NCBI RefSeq assembly: GCF_900167455.1
Contig: NZ_FUWJ01000001.1
Location: 372,001 to 436,000 of the forward strand
Length of the DNA: 64,000 nt
DNA from: Enhydrobacter aerosaccus
Lineage (GTDB): Bacteria > Pseudomonadota > Alphaproteobacteria > Reyranellales > Reyranellaceae
Direction: 5' to 3'
The translations under genes and the position numbers were made by a program. Positions 15,842 to 24,254 of the stretch are shown here, one piece after another. Every line of letters begins with the position of its first letter. Position 1 is the stretch's first letter. The notes under the pieces are model-generated. The model was given only the letters and a program-made list of their open reading frames with translations, searched no databases and was not told the origin of the DNA.

Positions 15842-18325
15842 CTATCGGGGGCGGGGCCGGACGCGGGCGGTGGGTTCGGCGACCAGCGGGTCGTCGGGCC
15901 AGTAGTGGCGCGGATAGCGGCCCTTCAGCTCCGCCTTCACGGCGCGATAGCCGCTGCTCCAGAAGCTGGCGAGATCGCGCGTCACCTGTACTGGCCGGCG
16001 CGCGGGCGAGAGGAGGTGCAGCGTCACCGGCACCCTGCTGCCGCCGACGCGCGGCGTGTCGGTGAGGCCGAACATCTCCTGCAGCCGCACCGACAGCGTC
16101 GGCTCGGCGGGATTGCCGTAGTCGATCGGCACCCGCGAGCCGCTCGGCACCTCGACATGGGTGGGTGCCAGCGAGTCGACCTGTCGCTGGCGTTCCCACG
16201 GCACCAGCGCGCGCAGCGCCGAGGAGAGATCAACGCGGCCGAGATGGTCGCGCCGCGACACGCCATCGAGGAACGGCCCCAGCCACTGGTCGAGCGTGCC
16301 GAGCAGGGCGGCATCGGAGAGGTCGGGCCATGTCTCGTCGAGGGCGCGCAGGAAGGCGATGCGTTCGCGCCATCGCGTCAACTCGTCGCTCCACGGCAAG
16401 GCGGCGAGGCCGAGCTGGCGCACGCCGTCGAGCATCGCCGCCCTGACCTGCTCGGGATCGGGCCGGGCGAGCGGCTTGTCCTCCAGCAGCAGTGCGCCCA
16501 GCCGGCGGCGCTGGCGCGCCAGCACGGCGCCGTCGCGCGCGCTCCACTGCACGATCTGCTCGGCGACGATCCGCTCGGCGTAAAGCTCCTCGATCTCCGC
16601 CGACGTGATCGGCGCGGCCAGGAAGATGCGCGAGTCCTGGGTCGACCCATCGAGATCGGCCACGACCAGGAATTCCTCGCTGGCCATCGGATCGCCCTCG
16701 GGCAGCGCCGCGCCGCGTCCGCCGGAGAGGAGATAGCGGCCGGCCGTGCCGGCGCGGCGTCGGCCGATGCGATCAGGATAGGCCAGCGCCAGCAGCGTGC
16801 CGGTCATGGCGACATCGGGCGTTTCGTCCCGGGCATCGCGCGGCATCAGCCGCCGCGCCGCTTCCTGGATGAGGCGCAGGGCGCCGTCGCGCTTGCCGCT
16901 CAAGGCGATGTCGACGCGGTGGCGCAGGTCGACATCGCGCTGGCCCGGCGGCAGGCGCAGGAAGTCGCGCTCACTCAGGATGGCGGCCAGCAGCGCGGCA
17001 ACGCGGCCCTGGCCGAGATCCCGGCCCTTCAGCACCAGATGGGCGAGGCGCGGATGCTGGCCCAGCCGCACCATGGCACGACCATGCGGCGTGATCGCGC
17101 CGCCGGGCTCAATGGCGCCGAGATCGAGCAGCAGCGCGCGCGCCGTCGCCAGCGCGGCGGCCGGCGGCGGTGTCAGCCAGGGCAGGGTGCCGGCATCGCC
17201 GACGCCCCACGCCGCGAGTTCCAGCGCCAGCGGCGCCAGATCGGCATCGAGGATTTCGGGCGGCGTGAAGGGCTGCAGGCCGCGCTGCGCTTCCTCGGGC
17301 CACAGGCGATAGCAGACCCCGGGCTCGAGGCGGCCGGCGCGGCCGCGGCGCTGGTCGGCCGAGGCCTGGCTGACGCGCACCGTCTCCAGCCGCGTCATGC
17401 CCGAGCGCGGCGAGAAGCGCGGCAGGCGCATCTGGCCGGCATCGATCACGATGCGCACGCCCTCGATGGTGAGGCTCGTCTCCGCGATCGAGGTTGCGAG
17501 CACGACCTTGCGGCGCCCGGCGGGCGAGGGCGAGATGGCGCGATCCTGCTCGGCCGGCGAGAGATCGCCATAGAGCGGTGCGACATCCACATTGGAATCG
17601 AGATTGCCCAGCCGTTCGGCGACGCGGCGGATCTCGCCGACGCCGGGCAGGAAGACGAGGGCGCTGCCGCTCTCCTCGCCGAGCGCGCGGCGCACCGCGT
17701 TCGCCACCGTATCCTCGATGCGGCCGCCCATTCCGCCGGACGCCTCGCGATCGAGATAGCGCGTCTCCACCGGGAACATGCGCCCCGCCGACTCGACCAG
17801 CGGCGCGCCGCCCAGCCGCTCCGACACAGGGCCGGGATCGAGTGTCGCCGACATGGCGATGACGCGCAGCTCCTCGCGCAGCGCCATCTGCGACTCGCGC
17901 ACGAGGGCGAAGGACAGGTCGGTCTCCAGCCCGCGTTCGTGCAGCTCGTCGAAGATCACGCAGCCGATGCCTTCGAGCGAGGGATCGTCCTGCAGCATCC
18001 GCAGGAACAGGCCGTCGGTGACAACCTCGATGCGGGTGCGCGGCCCCACTTTCGTATCCAGCCGCACGCGATAGCCCACGGTCTCGCCGACGGCCTCGCC
18101 CAGCGTCGCCGCCATGCGCCGTGCTGCCGCCCGCGCCGCCAGTCGCCGCGGCTCCTGCATGACGATCTTGCGGCCGCCCAGCCAGGGCGCGTCGAGCAGC
18201 GCCAGCGGCACGCGCGTCGTCTTGCCGGCGCCCGGCGGCGCCACCAGCACGGCGGCATTGTGCGCGGTCAGCACCTGCTGGAGCCGCGGCAGCGCCTCGT
18301 CGACGGGAAGGGACTCGGGGATCAT
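15842..18325 (-). CDS. hrpB: ATP-dependent helicase HrpB
   Basis: An 827-residue DEAH-type helicase. Order of motifs: Walker A APPGAGKTT near 29-37, DELH in the Walker B position, SAT in SATLDPG, the helicase C domain with QRRGRAGRLEPG, and the HrpB-specific C-terminal region ending in RYPRHYWPDDP. The length matches the family (about 820-850). I start at the ATG giving MIPESLPVDEAL, the usual opening of HrpB. Role: a cytosolic RNA helicase of poorly known function. It is monocistronic; upstream lies a structured non-coding stretch. Confidence 0.95.
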   Translation of the reverse strand: MIPESLPVDEALPRLQQVLTAHNAAVLVAPPGAGKTTRVPLALLDAPWLGGRKIVMQEPRRLAARAAARRMAATLGEAVGETVGYRVRLDTKVGPRTRIEVVTDGLFLRMLQDDPSLEGIGCVIFDELHERGLETDLSFALVRESQMALREELRVIAMSATLDPGPVSERLGGAPLVESAGRMFPVETRYLDREASGGMGGRIEDTVANAVRRALGEESGSALVFLPGVGEIRRVAERLGNLDSNVDVAPLYGDLSPAEQDRAISPSPAGRRKVVLATSIAETSLTIEGVRIVIDAGQMRLPRFSPRSGMTRLETVRVSQASADQRRGRAGRLEPGVCYRLWPEEAQRGLQPFTPPEILDADLAPLALELAAWGVGDAGTLPWLTPPPAAALATARALLLDLGAIEPGGAITPHGRAMVRLGQHPRLAHLVLKGRDLGQGRVAALLAAILSERDFLRLPPGQRDVDLRHRVDIALSGKRDGALRLIQEAARRLMPRDARDETPDVAMTGTLLALAYPDRIGRRRAGTAGRYLLSGGRGAALPEGDPMASEEFLVVADLDGSTQDSRIFLAAPITSAEIEELYAERIVAEQIVQWSARDGAVLARQRRRLGALLLEDKPLARPDPEQVRAAMLDGVRQLGLAALPWSDELTRWRERIAFLRALDETWPDLSDAALLGTLDQWLGPFLDGVSRRDHLGRVDLSSALRALVPWERQRQVDSLAPTHVEVPSGSRVPIDYGNPAEPTLSVRLQEMFGLTDTPRVGGSRVPVTLHLLSPARRPVQVTRDLASFWSSGYRAVKAELKGRYPRHYWPDDPLVAEPTARVRPRPR

Positions 18326-18712
18326 GCCGCCGGGCTTATAGCTCCGGGCCTGGCTCGAGCCCAGCCTTGCCGCCGTTCCACAATTTCCCACCCGGCGGGA
18401 AGCCTCCGATGCCGACGGCAAGCCGTTTTGCGCGAGATCTTCCCACTTTCGCGCTCACCCCCACACGCTCACAAAAAAAATCGCTCGCGAGCTTTGCCCG
18501 AAAATGCAGGCGGGCCAGCGTTCGAGACGATTCCTCGCGAGGCCCGCGAGCCTCGCGAGAGGCAAAGACACGAGGCGCGGAAGCGGCGAGCGATGCGGCA
18601 ACAGGAAACAGCGCAGTCATGGCGCGATCATAGGCCCACGGACGCGCCGCCGCCGATTCCGGTCGCGAATGCAGATGGCCGGGCGGAAGACGCAACCGCC
18701 GGTCGGTGGCCC
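18326..18712. other. 387-bp intergenic stretch with TCGCGA palindromes, a hairpin and a T-run
   Basis: I see no convincing gene here. A perfect 10-bp inverted repeat, CTCGCGAGGC at 18534-18543 and GCCTCGCGAG at 18550-18559 with a 6-nt loop, is followed on the minus strand by the palindrome GCTCGCGAGC and a run of eight T (near 18473-18492). The arrangement could be the end of a minus-strand small RNA or the hrpB leader. A minus-strand open frame of about 90 codons starting MTALFPVAAS spans it, but I recognise no family. Confidence 0.3.
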
Positions 18713-19165
18713 TTACTTGCCAGCTATCGCGATCTGAACGCCACTCGCGGGCGGGTCCTCTTTCGTCTCGAAATCGACGAGGTCGACGGAGAGGAGCTCA
18801 TCGGGCTCGCCGCTACAGCAATGGATGAAGAGCGTGAGGTCCCGGCAAATTCCACCATGAACCGCTCCGGGAGCGTTGAACATGAATGTTCCTGGGCCCG
18901 CTATGACGCGACCGGAGCCGTTGTAGTAGGCGCCTTCCATGATGAAGACCTCTTCACCAAGCTCCGGTGCCTTGCCGACGATTTTCCACGCCTTGCCCGG
19001 CGGCGCCTTGTATCGGGAAATCACCGTGAGACCATGCGAATGCCGTCGTAATACGCGTCGCCAGCGACCGTACTCGCGGCCATCTTCCACCACGACGTTG
19101 TAGCGCGCGGGCTCCCATGGCGCGCTGACGGGATCGACACGGAACGATTTCCAGGATGACTCCAT
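18713..19165 (-). CDS. Cupin-fold protein (DUF4437-like)
   Basis: A 150-residue protein with the feel of a single-domain cupin: EEVFIMEGAYYN, then GRVIAGPGTFMFNAPGAVHGG, the usual beta-barrel pattern with His in the second half. A strong AGGAGGTGCAAT precedes the ATG. It is probably cytosolic. Relatives of this shape are annotated as DUF4437 or cupin without a known reaction. It is divergent from the EthD-like gene. Function unknown. Confidence 0.7.
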   Translation of the reverse strand: MESSWKSFRVDPVSAPWEPARYNVVVEDGREYGRWRRVLRRHSHGLTVISRYKAPPGKAWKIVGKAPELGEEVFIMEGAYYNGSGRVIAGPGTFMFNAPGAVHGGICRDLTLFIHCCSGEPDELLSVDLVDFETKEDPPASGVQIAIAGK

Positions 19166-19395
19166 ATTGCACCTCCTCGCTGTTTGGTCAGGCTAGACCC
19201 GAGAGCCGACCGATGTTTCGGCTGTGCTCGAAGCGAGGGGGATCGGAGTCTCACCGCACATGCGATCGGGCGTATGCCGCAACGGTGGGACATAGATGTC
19301 GACGCTCTTGTATGGACAGCGGGCGGTCCCGACTGCGAGGTCGACGTCGGGCGACACGATATGGCCTATGATGCTGGCAAAGGGAGAAACGCGAC

Positions 19396-19788
19396 GTGCT
19401 CAAGCTCACCTTCTGCCTGCGGCGGCTGCCCAGCCTGACGCTGGCGCAGTTCCAGGACTACTGGCTCAACCAGCACGGCCCGCTGGTGCGACGCCTGCAG
19501 CCGGCACTGCGCATGGTGCGCTACGTGCAGCTCCACCGCCTCGAGAACGATCTGGCTTTGGGCATGCAACGCGTACGGGGTGCGCCTGAGCCTTTCGACG
19601 GTATCGCGGAGCTGTGGTGGACCGACGAGGAGGCTTTCCGCGCGGCCGGTCGCGATCCGGAGGCACGCAAGGCCGGGAAGCTGCTGGTGGAGGACGAGGC
19701 GAAGTTCATCGACCTGCCACGCTCGCCGCTGTGGCTCAACCGGGAAGAGGTGATCTACGCGGAGCGGGCCGCTGTAGTCCTGCCGTAG
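19396..19788 (+). CDS. EthD-domain protein
   Basis: A 130-residue EthD-type dimeric alpha+beta-barrel protein. It shows the LTFCLRRLPSLTLAQFQDYWLNQHGPLV opening and WWTDEEAFRAA typical of the family. It starts at a GTG giving (M)LKLTFCL. EthD-like proteins accompany oxidative degradation genes, for example ethyl tert-butyl ether or polyketide oxidation, and often act as small cofactor-free enzymes. It is convergent with the tph-like operon and may serve ring-oxidation metabolism, but that is positional inference only. Confidence 0.75.
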   Translation: MLKLTFCLRRLPSLTLAQFQDYWLNQHGPLVRRLQPALRMVRYVQLHRLENDLALGMQRVRGAPEPFDGIAELWWTDEEAFRAAGRDPEARKAGKLLVEDEAKFIDLPRSPLWLNREEVIYAERAAVVLP

Positions 19789-19832
19789 GCGGACAGGCGT
19801 GCCGAACCACTGCCTTCTTACGGGGCAGCCCG

Positions 19833-20756
19833 TCAACGAGTTCCCGCCAGCAACTCCACTGTCTCGATCACACCCGTCGCGTCGGCGATGCCCTTGCCGG
19901 CGATGTCGAAGGCGCAGCCATGGGCGATGGAGGCGAACAGGATCGGCACGCCGATGGTGAGGGCCGAGGCGCGCAGCGGCGAGATCAGCTTGATCGGGAT
20001 ATGGCCCTGGTCGTGGAACATGGCGAGATAGAAGTCGTGTCGTCGCTCGCTCAGCAGCAGGTCGGCGCCGACCGGACCATCGACGGCGACGCCCCTGGCC
20101 CGCAACGCGGCGGCGGCGGGCTTGGTGATTCGTTCGTCCTCGTCGCCGAACAGGCCATTCTCCCCGGCATGCGGGTTGATGCCGAACAGGCCGAGCCTGG
20201 GAGCCGACAGGCCGAGCTTGCCGGCGGTAGCAAGAGTGGCCTCGGCGAGGGCGATCACGCGCTCGGGAGTCAGGCGCGCCAGGGCCGTCGCGACCGATTC
20301 GTGCAGCGTCGCGTGCGCGATGCGCAGGTCCCTGGCCGCCAGCATCATGAAGGCGCGGTCGCGCGGCGTCGCGGTAACGTCGGCGATCAGCCCGGGATAA
20401 CCGCTGAAGAGGATGCCGGCCCGATTGACCGCGGTCTCGGAGTGCGGACAGCCGATGACGGCATCGACCTTGCCCTCCTGGGCGAGTTTTGCGGCCGCCG
20501 TGGCATAGGCGACCGTCGCCTTGCCGGCCCGGGGATCGAGGGTGCCCGGCGCGTAGCCGGCGGGGTCGAGCGCCGGGGCGTCGGACAGTTCGGGGACAGG
20601 GAGGGCGAGGCGACGGGCGGTGTCCTCGATGACGAAGCGGTCGCCGACCAGGATCGGGCGGATCGTCCCGTGCCGGGCGAAGTGATGGGCGGCCTTGAGG
20701 GCGATCTCTGGGCCGATGCCGTTGGGATCGCCCAGGGCGATGGCTATGCGCATCAT
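19833..20756 (-). CDS. tphB: PdxA-family dehydrogenase, likely cis-dihydrodiol dehydrogenase TphB
   Basis: A 307-residue NAD-dependent dehydrogenase of the PdxA family. It has ALGDPNGIGPEIALKA near the N-terminus, a metal-site His in GCPHSETAVN, and the family motif MFHDQGHIP with FDIAGKGIADATG near the end. PdxA proper oxidises 4-phosphohydroxythreonine, but homologues serve as TphB, which oxidises and decarboxylates the dihydrodiol made by terephthalate dioxygenase to protocatechuate. Position directly after tphA2/tphA3-like genes favours the TphB role. Two adjacent ATGs are possible starts. An 82-bp spacer with a strong hairpin separates it from tphA3. Confidence 0.8.
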   Translation of the reverse strand: MMRIAIALGDPNGIGPEIALKAAHHFARHGTIRPILVGDRFVIEDTARRLALPVPELSDAPALDPAGYAPGTLDPRAGKATVAYATAAAKLAQEGKVDAVIGCPHSETAVNRAGILFSGYPGLIADVTATPRDRAFMMLAARDLRIAHATLHESVATALARLTPERVIALAEATLATAGKLGLSAPRLGLFGINPHAGENGLFGDEDERITKPAAAALRARGVAVDGPVGADLLLSERRHDFYLAMFHDQGHIPIKLISPLRASALTIGVPILFASIAHGCAFDIAGKGIADATGVIETVELLAGTR

Positions 20757-20767
20757 GGCTGGGAGCG

Positions 20768-20811
20768 CGCCACTCCAGTGGCGCTCATGAGGATGCGCCA
20801 CTGGAGTGGCG
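20768..20811. promoter_or_regulatory. 17-bp perfect inverted repeat (hairpin/attenuator) between tphA3- and tphB-like genes
   Basis: Arms CGCCACTCCAGTGGCGC (20768-20784) and GCGCCACTGGAGTGGCG (20795-20811) flank a 10-nt loop. Each arm is itself built on the 14-bp palindrome GCCACTNNAGTGGC. It sits in the only sizeable gap of the operon, 12 bp upstream of the tphB-like start. There is no T-run, so mRNA processing, stabilisation or attenuation is likelier than simple termination. An inserted palindromic repeat unit is an alternative. Confidence 0.7.
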
Positions 20812-20838
20812 TGCGCCCGATACGAAACAGGCTCGTCA

Positions 20839-21303
20839 TCAGAACGGAATCGCCACCAGGGTATCGAAGCGGCTGCCGTCGCAAACGACGACGCGCTCGG
20901 CGAAGCGCAGGTCGCCGTCGTCTTCGGTGACGACCTTGTCGCGGTAACAGCCGGTGGCGAACACCTCCATCTTGCCGTCGCGCATGATGCGGACGATCAG
21001 GAACGGCGTTTCGACATCGGCCGTGCCGTTGCGCGATTCGAGGATCGTCGGTAGCCCGACGATATGGCGATAGCGCTGGCGCTCGTAGATGTTGGCCTGG
21101 CGCAGCGCCGAGATGCGATCCTGCAGCATGGCGCGCGAGTCGGCATAGATCAGGCCGGCCTCGAGTCCCCGGGCGACATTGTCGACGGTCGTCACCTTGT
21201 AGAGACAGGAGTCGCGGAAGAAGCCCGGCCAATCCTCGAACTTTTCGGTGTCGATGGCGCGCGCATAGGCGGCATTGAGATCGACGAGGCGCGAAACATC
21301 CAT
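20839..21303 (-). CDS. tphA3: Terephthalate 1,2-dioxygenase small (beta) subunit-like
   Basis: A 154-residue ring-hydroxylating dioxygenase beta subunit of the NTF2-like/SnoaL fold. Segments such as DSRAMLQDRISALR, ANIYERQRYRHI and VETPFLIVRIM match my memory of Comamonas TphA3 closely over the whole length. The beta subunit is structural in the alpha3beta3 oxygenase. It starts 3 bp after the alpha-subunit stop, so the two are made together. Terephthalate specificity is inferred from similarity and synteny and is not proven. Confidence 0.85.
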   Translation of the reverse strand: MDVSRLVDLNAAYARAIDTEKFEDWPGFFRDSCLYKVTTVDNVARGLEAGLIYADSRAMLQDRISALRQANIYERQRYRHIVGLPTILESRNGTADVETPFLIVRIMRDGKMEVFATGCYRDKVVTEDDGDLRFAERVVVCDGSRFDTLVAIPF

Positions 21304-21306
21304 GGC

Positions 21307-22560
21307 TCAGTAACCCATATGGTGGCGATAGGCTTTCCAGAAACCGCGCACCGAGGCCTCCGTGGCGCGCGTCGCCTGGCTTTCGGTGGTCTGGCCGCCC
21401 ATCTCGATCACCGAGACCTGGTCGCCGGCCGAGGCGATGCCGCGCTGCACGAAGCCGCCGACGCAGCCATCCTCCATCGACACAAAGCCGGCCGGCCCGA
21501 CCAGGTTCTGCTGCTTCAGCCGCCGCCGCGTCATCTCGGGCGAATCGTCGGCGAAGCCGAAGTAGGTCCATTTGAGATCCATCTCGCCGGTGCCTCTCGG
21601 CACCACCTGGCGCACGGCCAGGCAGTTGTGGATCTGCTGCAGGATGAAGCCGGGAAAGACCGACAGGATCTGGAGCTGTATGTCGTCGCCGAACTCCCTG
21701 ACCGTGTCGAGCAGGCTGGGATCGGCGAGCTTGTAGTCCTTGTTCTCGGTGCGGATGCCCTGGTCGCGATAGGCCGTGGTCTTGGTATCCTCGGCCTTGT
21801 CGATCGTGTAACTGGCATGATGCCCGCCGTCGGGGCTCACCAGCACCCCGCCGCCCTGCGTCAGCCGCGTGATGCGGAAGGTGCCGAAGAAGAGATGCAG
21901 CAGGCTGGCGTGGTAGGTGTCCTTCACGTTCTCGACATAGAGCTTCCAGTTGTTGGGCAAGGCCTGGGTGAAACGGCCCATCACCTTGATCGGCCGGTTG
22001 AGCACACGGCGGATGCGGCCCAGGATCTCGGCGCCGAGATACTCTTCGATCGGCGGTGTGTCCGGTGACAGCGTGGCGAAGACCAGGCCGCACAACGTCG
22101 TCGTCCGCAGCTTGCGAGGACAGAAGGCATCGCGCTTGAAGTCCTTGGGCATGCCGCCGACGCCGTTGATGCCGCGTTCGAAGGCGATACCGCGCAGGTT
22201 GCCGCACAGGTCGTAGCTCCAGGCGTGGTAGACGCACTTGAAGTTGTTCTCGATCGTGCCGCCATCGTCGAAGGCGATCAGCGCGCCGCGATGGGCACAG
22301 CGGTTCTCGAAGCAGTTGATGCCGCCGTTGGCATCGCGCACCACGATCACCGGCAGGGCGCCGACCTGGTTGGTGCGATAGTCGCCCTTGTTGGGAATGT
22401 CGGCTTCGAGGCAGACGAAGTTCCAGGTCGTCCCTTCGAAGACGCGATGCAGCTCGCGGGCGTAGTTCTCCTCGTCCTGATAGACCCAGTAGGGCACGCG
22501 GGCGACGGAATCCTCGGGCCACAGGCCCGGGGTGCTGCGCGGATCGTGTGGGATGTCCAT
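21307..22560 (-). CDS. tphA2: Terephthalate 1,2-dioxygenase large (alpha) subunit-like Rieske oxygenase
   Basis: A 417-residue Rieske non-haem iron oxygenase. The [2Fe-2S] ligands are Cys88/His90 (CAHRGA) and Cys109/His112 (CVYHAW). The mononuclear iron site is Asp214, His217 and His222 in DTYHASLLH. Stretches including RFTQALPNNWKLY, ILSVFPGFILQQI and SVRGFWKAYRHHMG recall Comamonas TphA2 strongly from end to end. It would dihydroxylate an aromatic dicarboxylate using electrons from a reductase; no reductase gene is in the window. It lies between a Bug-type binding-protein gene and the beta subunit, the tph operon order. Confidence 0.88.
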   Translation of the reverse strand: MDIPHDPRSTPGLWPEDSVARVPYWVYQDEENYARELHRVFEGTTWNFVCLEADIPNKGDYRTNQVGALPVIVVRDANGGINCFENRCAHRGALIAFDDGGTIENNFKCVYHAWSYDLCGNLRGIAFERGINGVGGMPKDFKRDAFCPRKLRTTTLCGLVFATLSPDTPPIEEYLGAEILGRIRRVLNRPIKVMGRFTQALPNNWKLYVENVKDTYHASLLHLFFGTFRITRLTQGGGVLVSPDGGHHASYTIDKAEDTKTTAYRDQGIRTENKDYKLADPSLLDTVREFGDDIQLQILSVFPGFILQQIHNCLAVRQVVPRGTGEMDLKWTYFGFADDSPEMTRRRLKQQNLVGPAGFVSMEDGCVGGFVQRGIASAGDQVSVIEMGGQTTESQATRATEASVRGFWKAYRHHMGY

Positions 22561-22569
22561 GCGCTCCTC

Positions 22570-23556
22570 CTATTCGAGCTTCACTTCGGCGGCCTTGATC
22601 ACGGCGCGCCAGCGGGCTTCCTCGTCCTTGATGAAGGCGGCGGTGGCGGCGCTCGAGTCCCCCTGCGGCTCGGCGCCCTGTTCGAGGAACTTCGCCCGCA
22701 CGTCGGGCAGCTTCAGCGCTGCGGCTGTGTCGGCGTTCACTTTCTGGACGATGGCGGCCGGCGTGCCGGGTGGCGCCACGATGGCGAACCAGGCGCTGGC
22801 GATCAGGTCGGGCAGGCCGATCTCGGCGGCATCGGGAACGTCGGGCGCTACCGGGCTGCGGCTGCGTGCGGCCAGCCCCAGGAACTTCACCTGGTGCATC
22901 TTCTCGAAGCGCAGGGCGGCGGCGATGTTGCCGATGAAGATATCGACACGGCCGGCGACGATATCGATCAGCGCCGGTCCCTCGCCCTTGTAGGGCACGT
23001 GGACCATGTCGATGCCGGTCATGTGGATGAACATCTCGGCCGACAGATGCGAGGTCGAGCCGTTGCCCTGGCTGGCGAAGGTGAGCTTGCCCGGATTGGT
23101 CTTGGCGTAGGCGATCAGCTCCTGGGCCGAATTGGCCGGCAGGTCGAGTCGCGCCGTGATGACGTTGGGCACGATCGCCAGAACCGTGACCGGCTCGAAC
23201 TTCGACCAGTCGTAGGGGATCGACTTGTAGAGGTTGTGATTGATCGCCAGCGGCCCGGGCGGACTGCACAGCAGCGTATGGCCGTCGGGCTCGGCATGGA
23301 AGGCAATCTCCGCCCCGACATTGCCGCCGGCGCCAGGCCGGTTGTCGACGATCACCGGCTGGTTCCACGCCGCCGCGAGCTTGTCGCCGACGATGCGGCA
23401 GAGCGTGTCGTTCGAGCCGCCGCCGGGAAAAGGCACGATCATGCGCACCGGCTTCTGCGGCCAGCCTTGCTGGGCGGAGACTGGCGCGGAAACTGGCGCG
23501 GCCAAGGCCATGAAGGCGCCCACCGCCAGCGCAGCGGCGCGACAAATCCCGATCAT
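22570..23556 (-). CDS. tphC: Bug/TctC-family periplasmic binding protein, TphC-like
   Basis: A 328-residue tripartite-tricarboxylate-transporter receptor. An Ala-rich signal peptide ends near residue 30 (VSAQQ). WPQKPVRMIVPFPGGGSND and the later VPYKGEGPALIDIVAGRVD are hallmark Bug segments. In Comamonas TphC is a receptor of this family that binds terephthalate and works with shared TctAB membrane proteins encoded elsewhere. As the first gene of this operon it probably captures the dioxygenase substrate. No tctA or tctB and no IclR regulator (tphR) is adjacent. The stop is 9 bp before the tphA2-like start. Confidence 0.85.
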   Translation of the reverse strand: MIGICRAAALAVGAFMALAAPVSAPVSAQQGWPQKPVRMIVPFPGGGSNDTLCRIVGDKLAAAWNQPVIVDNRPGAGGNVGAEIAFHAEPDGHTLLCSPPGPLAINHNLYKSIPYDWSKFEPVTVLAIVPNVITARLDLPANSAQELIAYAKTNPGKLTFASQGNGSTSHLSAEMFIHMTGIDMVHVPYKGEGPALIDIVAGRVDIFIGNIAAALRFEKMHQVKFLGLAARSRSPVAPDVPDAAEIGLPDLIASAWFAIVAPPGTPAAIVQKVNADTAAALKLPDVRAKFLEQGAEPQGDSSAATAAFIKDEEARWRAVIKAAEVKLE

Positions 23557-23590
23557 CGACGTTACTTCCCAAAGTTCTTCTTATGGGGCC

Positions 23591-23812
23591 ATGTTAGCCG
23601 ATCTCGGCCCAAGCGACAGGGCGCGCGTCCGTTTCGCGTCGTTGCCCGATCGATTTGGCCGCGAAAATCCGCAGCGCGATGCGATCGCATCCGCATGTAG
23701 GCAGTCCGATGCTGAGCGCGCGCCGCCGCTGGTCGGCGTGGTATCCGAATGGCTCGATGACCCGCTACCGCTGGCGAACGAGGCCAAGCTCGTCGCCCGC
23801 CGTACTGGCTGA
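23591..23812 (+). pseudogene. Possible 5' fragment of a putA-like gene
   Basis: A 73-codon frame whose C-terminal half resembles the opening of PutA proteins. It reads RDAIASACRQSDAERAPPL where the intact putA of this window reads RDAITSAYRRPETECLPPL, with further scattered matches on both sides. The frame stops after ARRTG, where PutA would continue into its helical N-terminal domain. It lies between the start of the tph-like operon and a low-GC scar, with no gene of its own. I read it as a decayed duplicate; chance similarity of a short stretch remains possible. Confidence 0.35.
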
Positions 23813-23821
23813 GCAAGAAAA

Positions 23822-24209
23822 GTGATCTACGCGGCAAGGCAGAACGGGCTTTCCAATGAAGGACCCGGGGCGATCCAGCGCTTCAAGGAGCCGGTTCCCA
23901 ATCAGAGCGGCAAAGAAGGGGCGAAAGATCCCAAGCTGGGCTCGGCAGCAGGGAACACGTCCCTATGTCGATGAAACGCCGGCCGAGACGGCGACATGGG
24001 CAATGGACGAGCACTACGGCAAGGGCAACTGGAACAAGAAGGACGAGCAAGGCAATTTTCAGAAGCTGCAGAAATACTATGGGCGACACTTCCGCACTCC
24101 GAATGAAGCGCCGACTCCTTATGACGGTCCGTTCAGCTTTCCGGGAAGCGACAAGGTAGTCTCTCTCCCAGGGTCGCCGGTCGAGAGAGAACAACTAATG
24201 GTTGCTTAA
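23822..24209 (+). pseudogene. Frameshifted fragment resembling a polymorphic (RHS/YD-type) toxin C-terminus
   Basis: Two overlapping frames together read like one domain. The first gives FKEPVPNQSGKEGAKD; near 23925 the sense moves to the other frame with IPSWARQQGTRPYVDE and then WAMDEHYGKGNW and LQKYYGRHF. The combined order, SGKEGAKD-xPSWA-xRPYV-x-YGxGN-x-KYxxRxF, matches a pattern I recall at C-termini of RHS-like and other polymorphic toxins. There is no toxin N-terminal delivery region, so this is a tip remnant. A one- or two-base indel separates the frames. G+C is visibly lower than around it. Two paralogous small genes follow directly, the usual position of immunity genes. Confidence 0.45.
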
Positions 24210-24254
24210 CGGAATAATATACAATCTGTACAATCATCCGAAACGGTGAGTTCG

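Noticed and set aside
15905..19051. A 1048-codon open frame antisense to hrpB and the cupin gene
   Set aside because: Same GC-bias artefact; sequence is Arg/Gly/Ala-rich with no domain, and it spans two real genes and a gap.
19833..20756. PdxA of vitamin B6 synthesis
   Set aside because: Possible by family alone, but operon position after the dioxygenase subunits fits TphB better and PdxA is normally next to ksgA or surA, which are absent.
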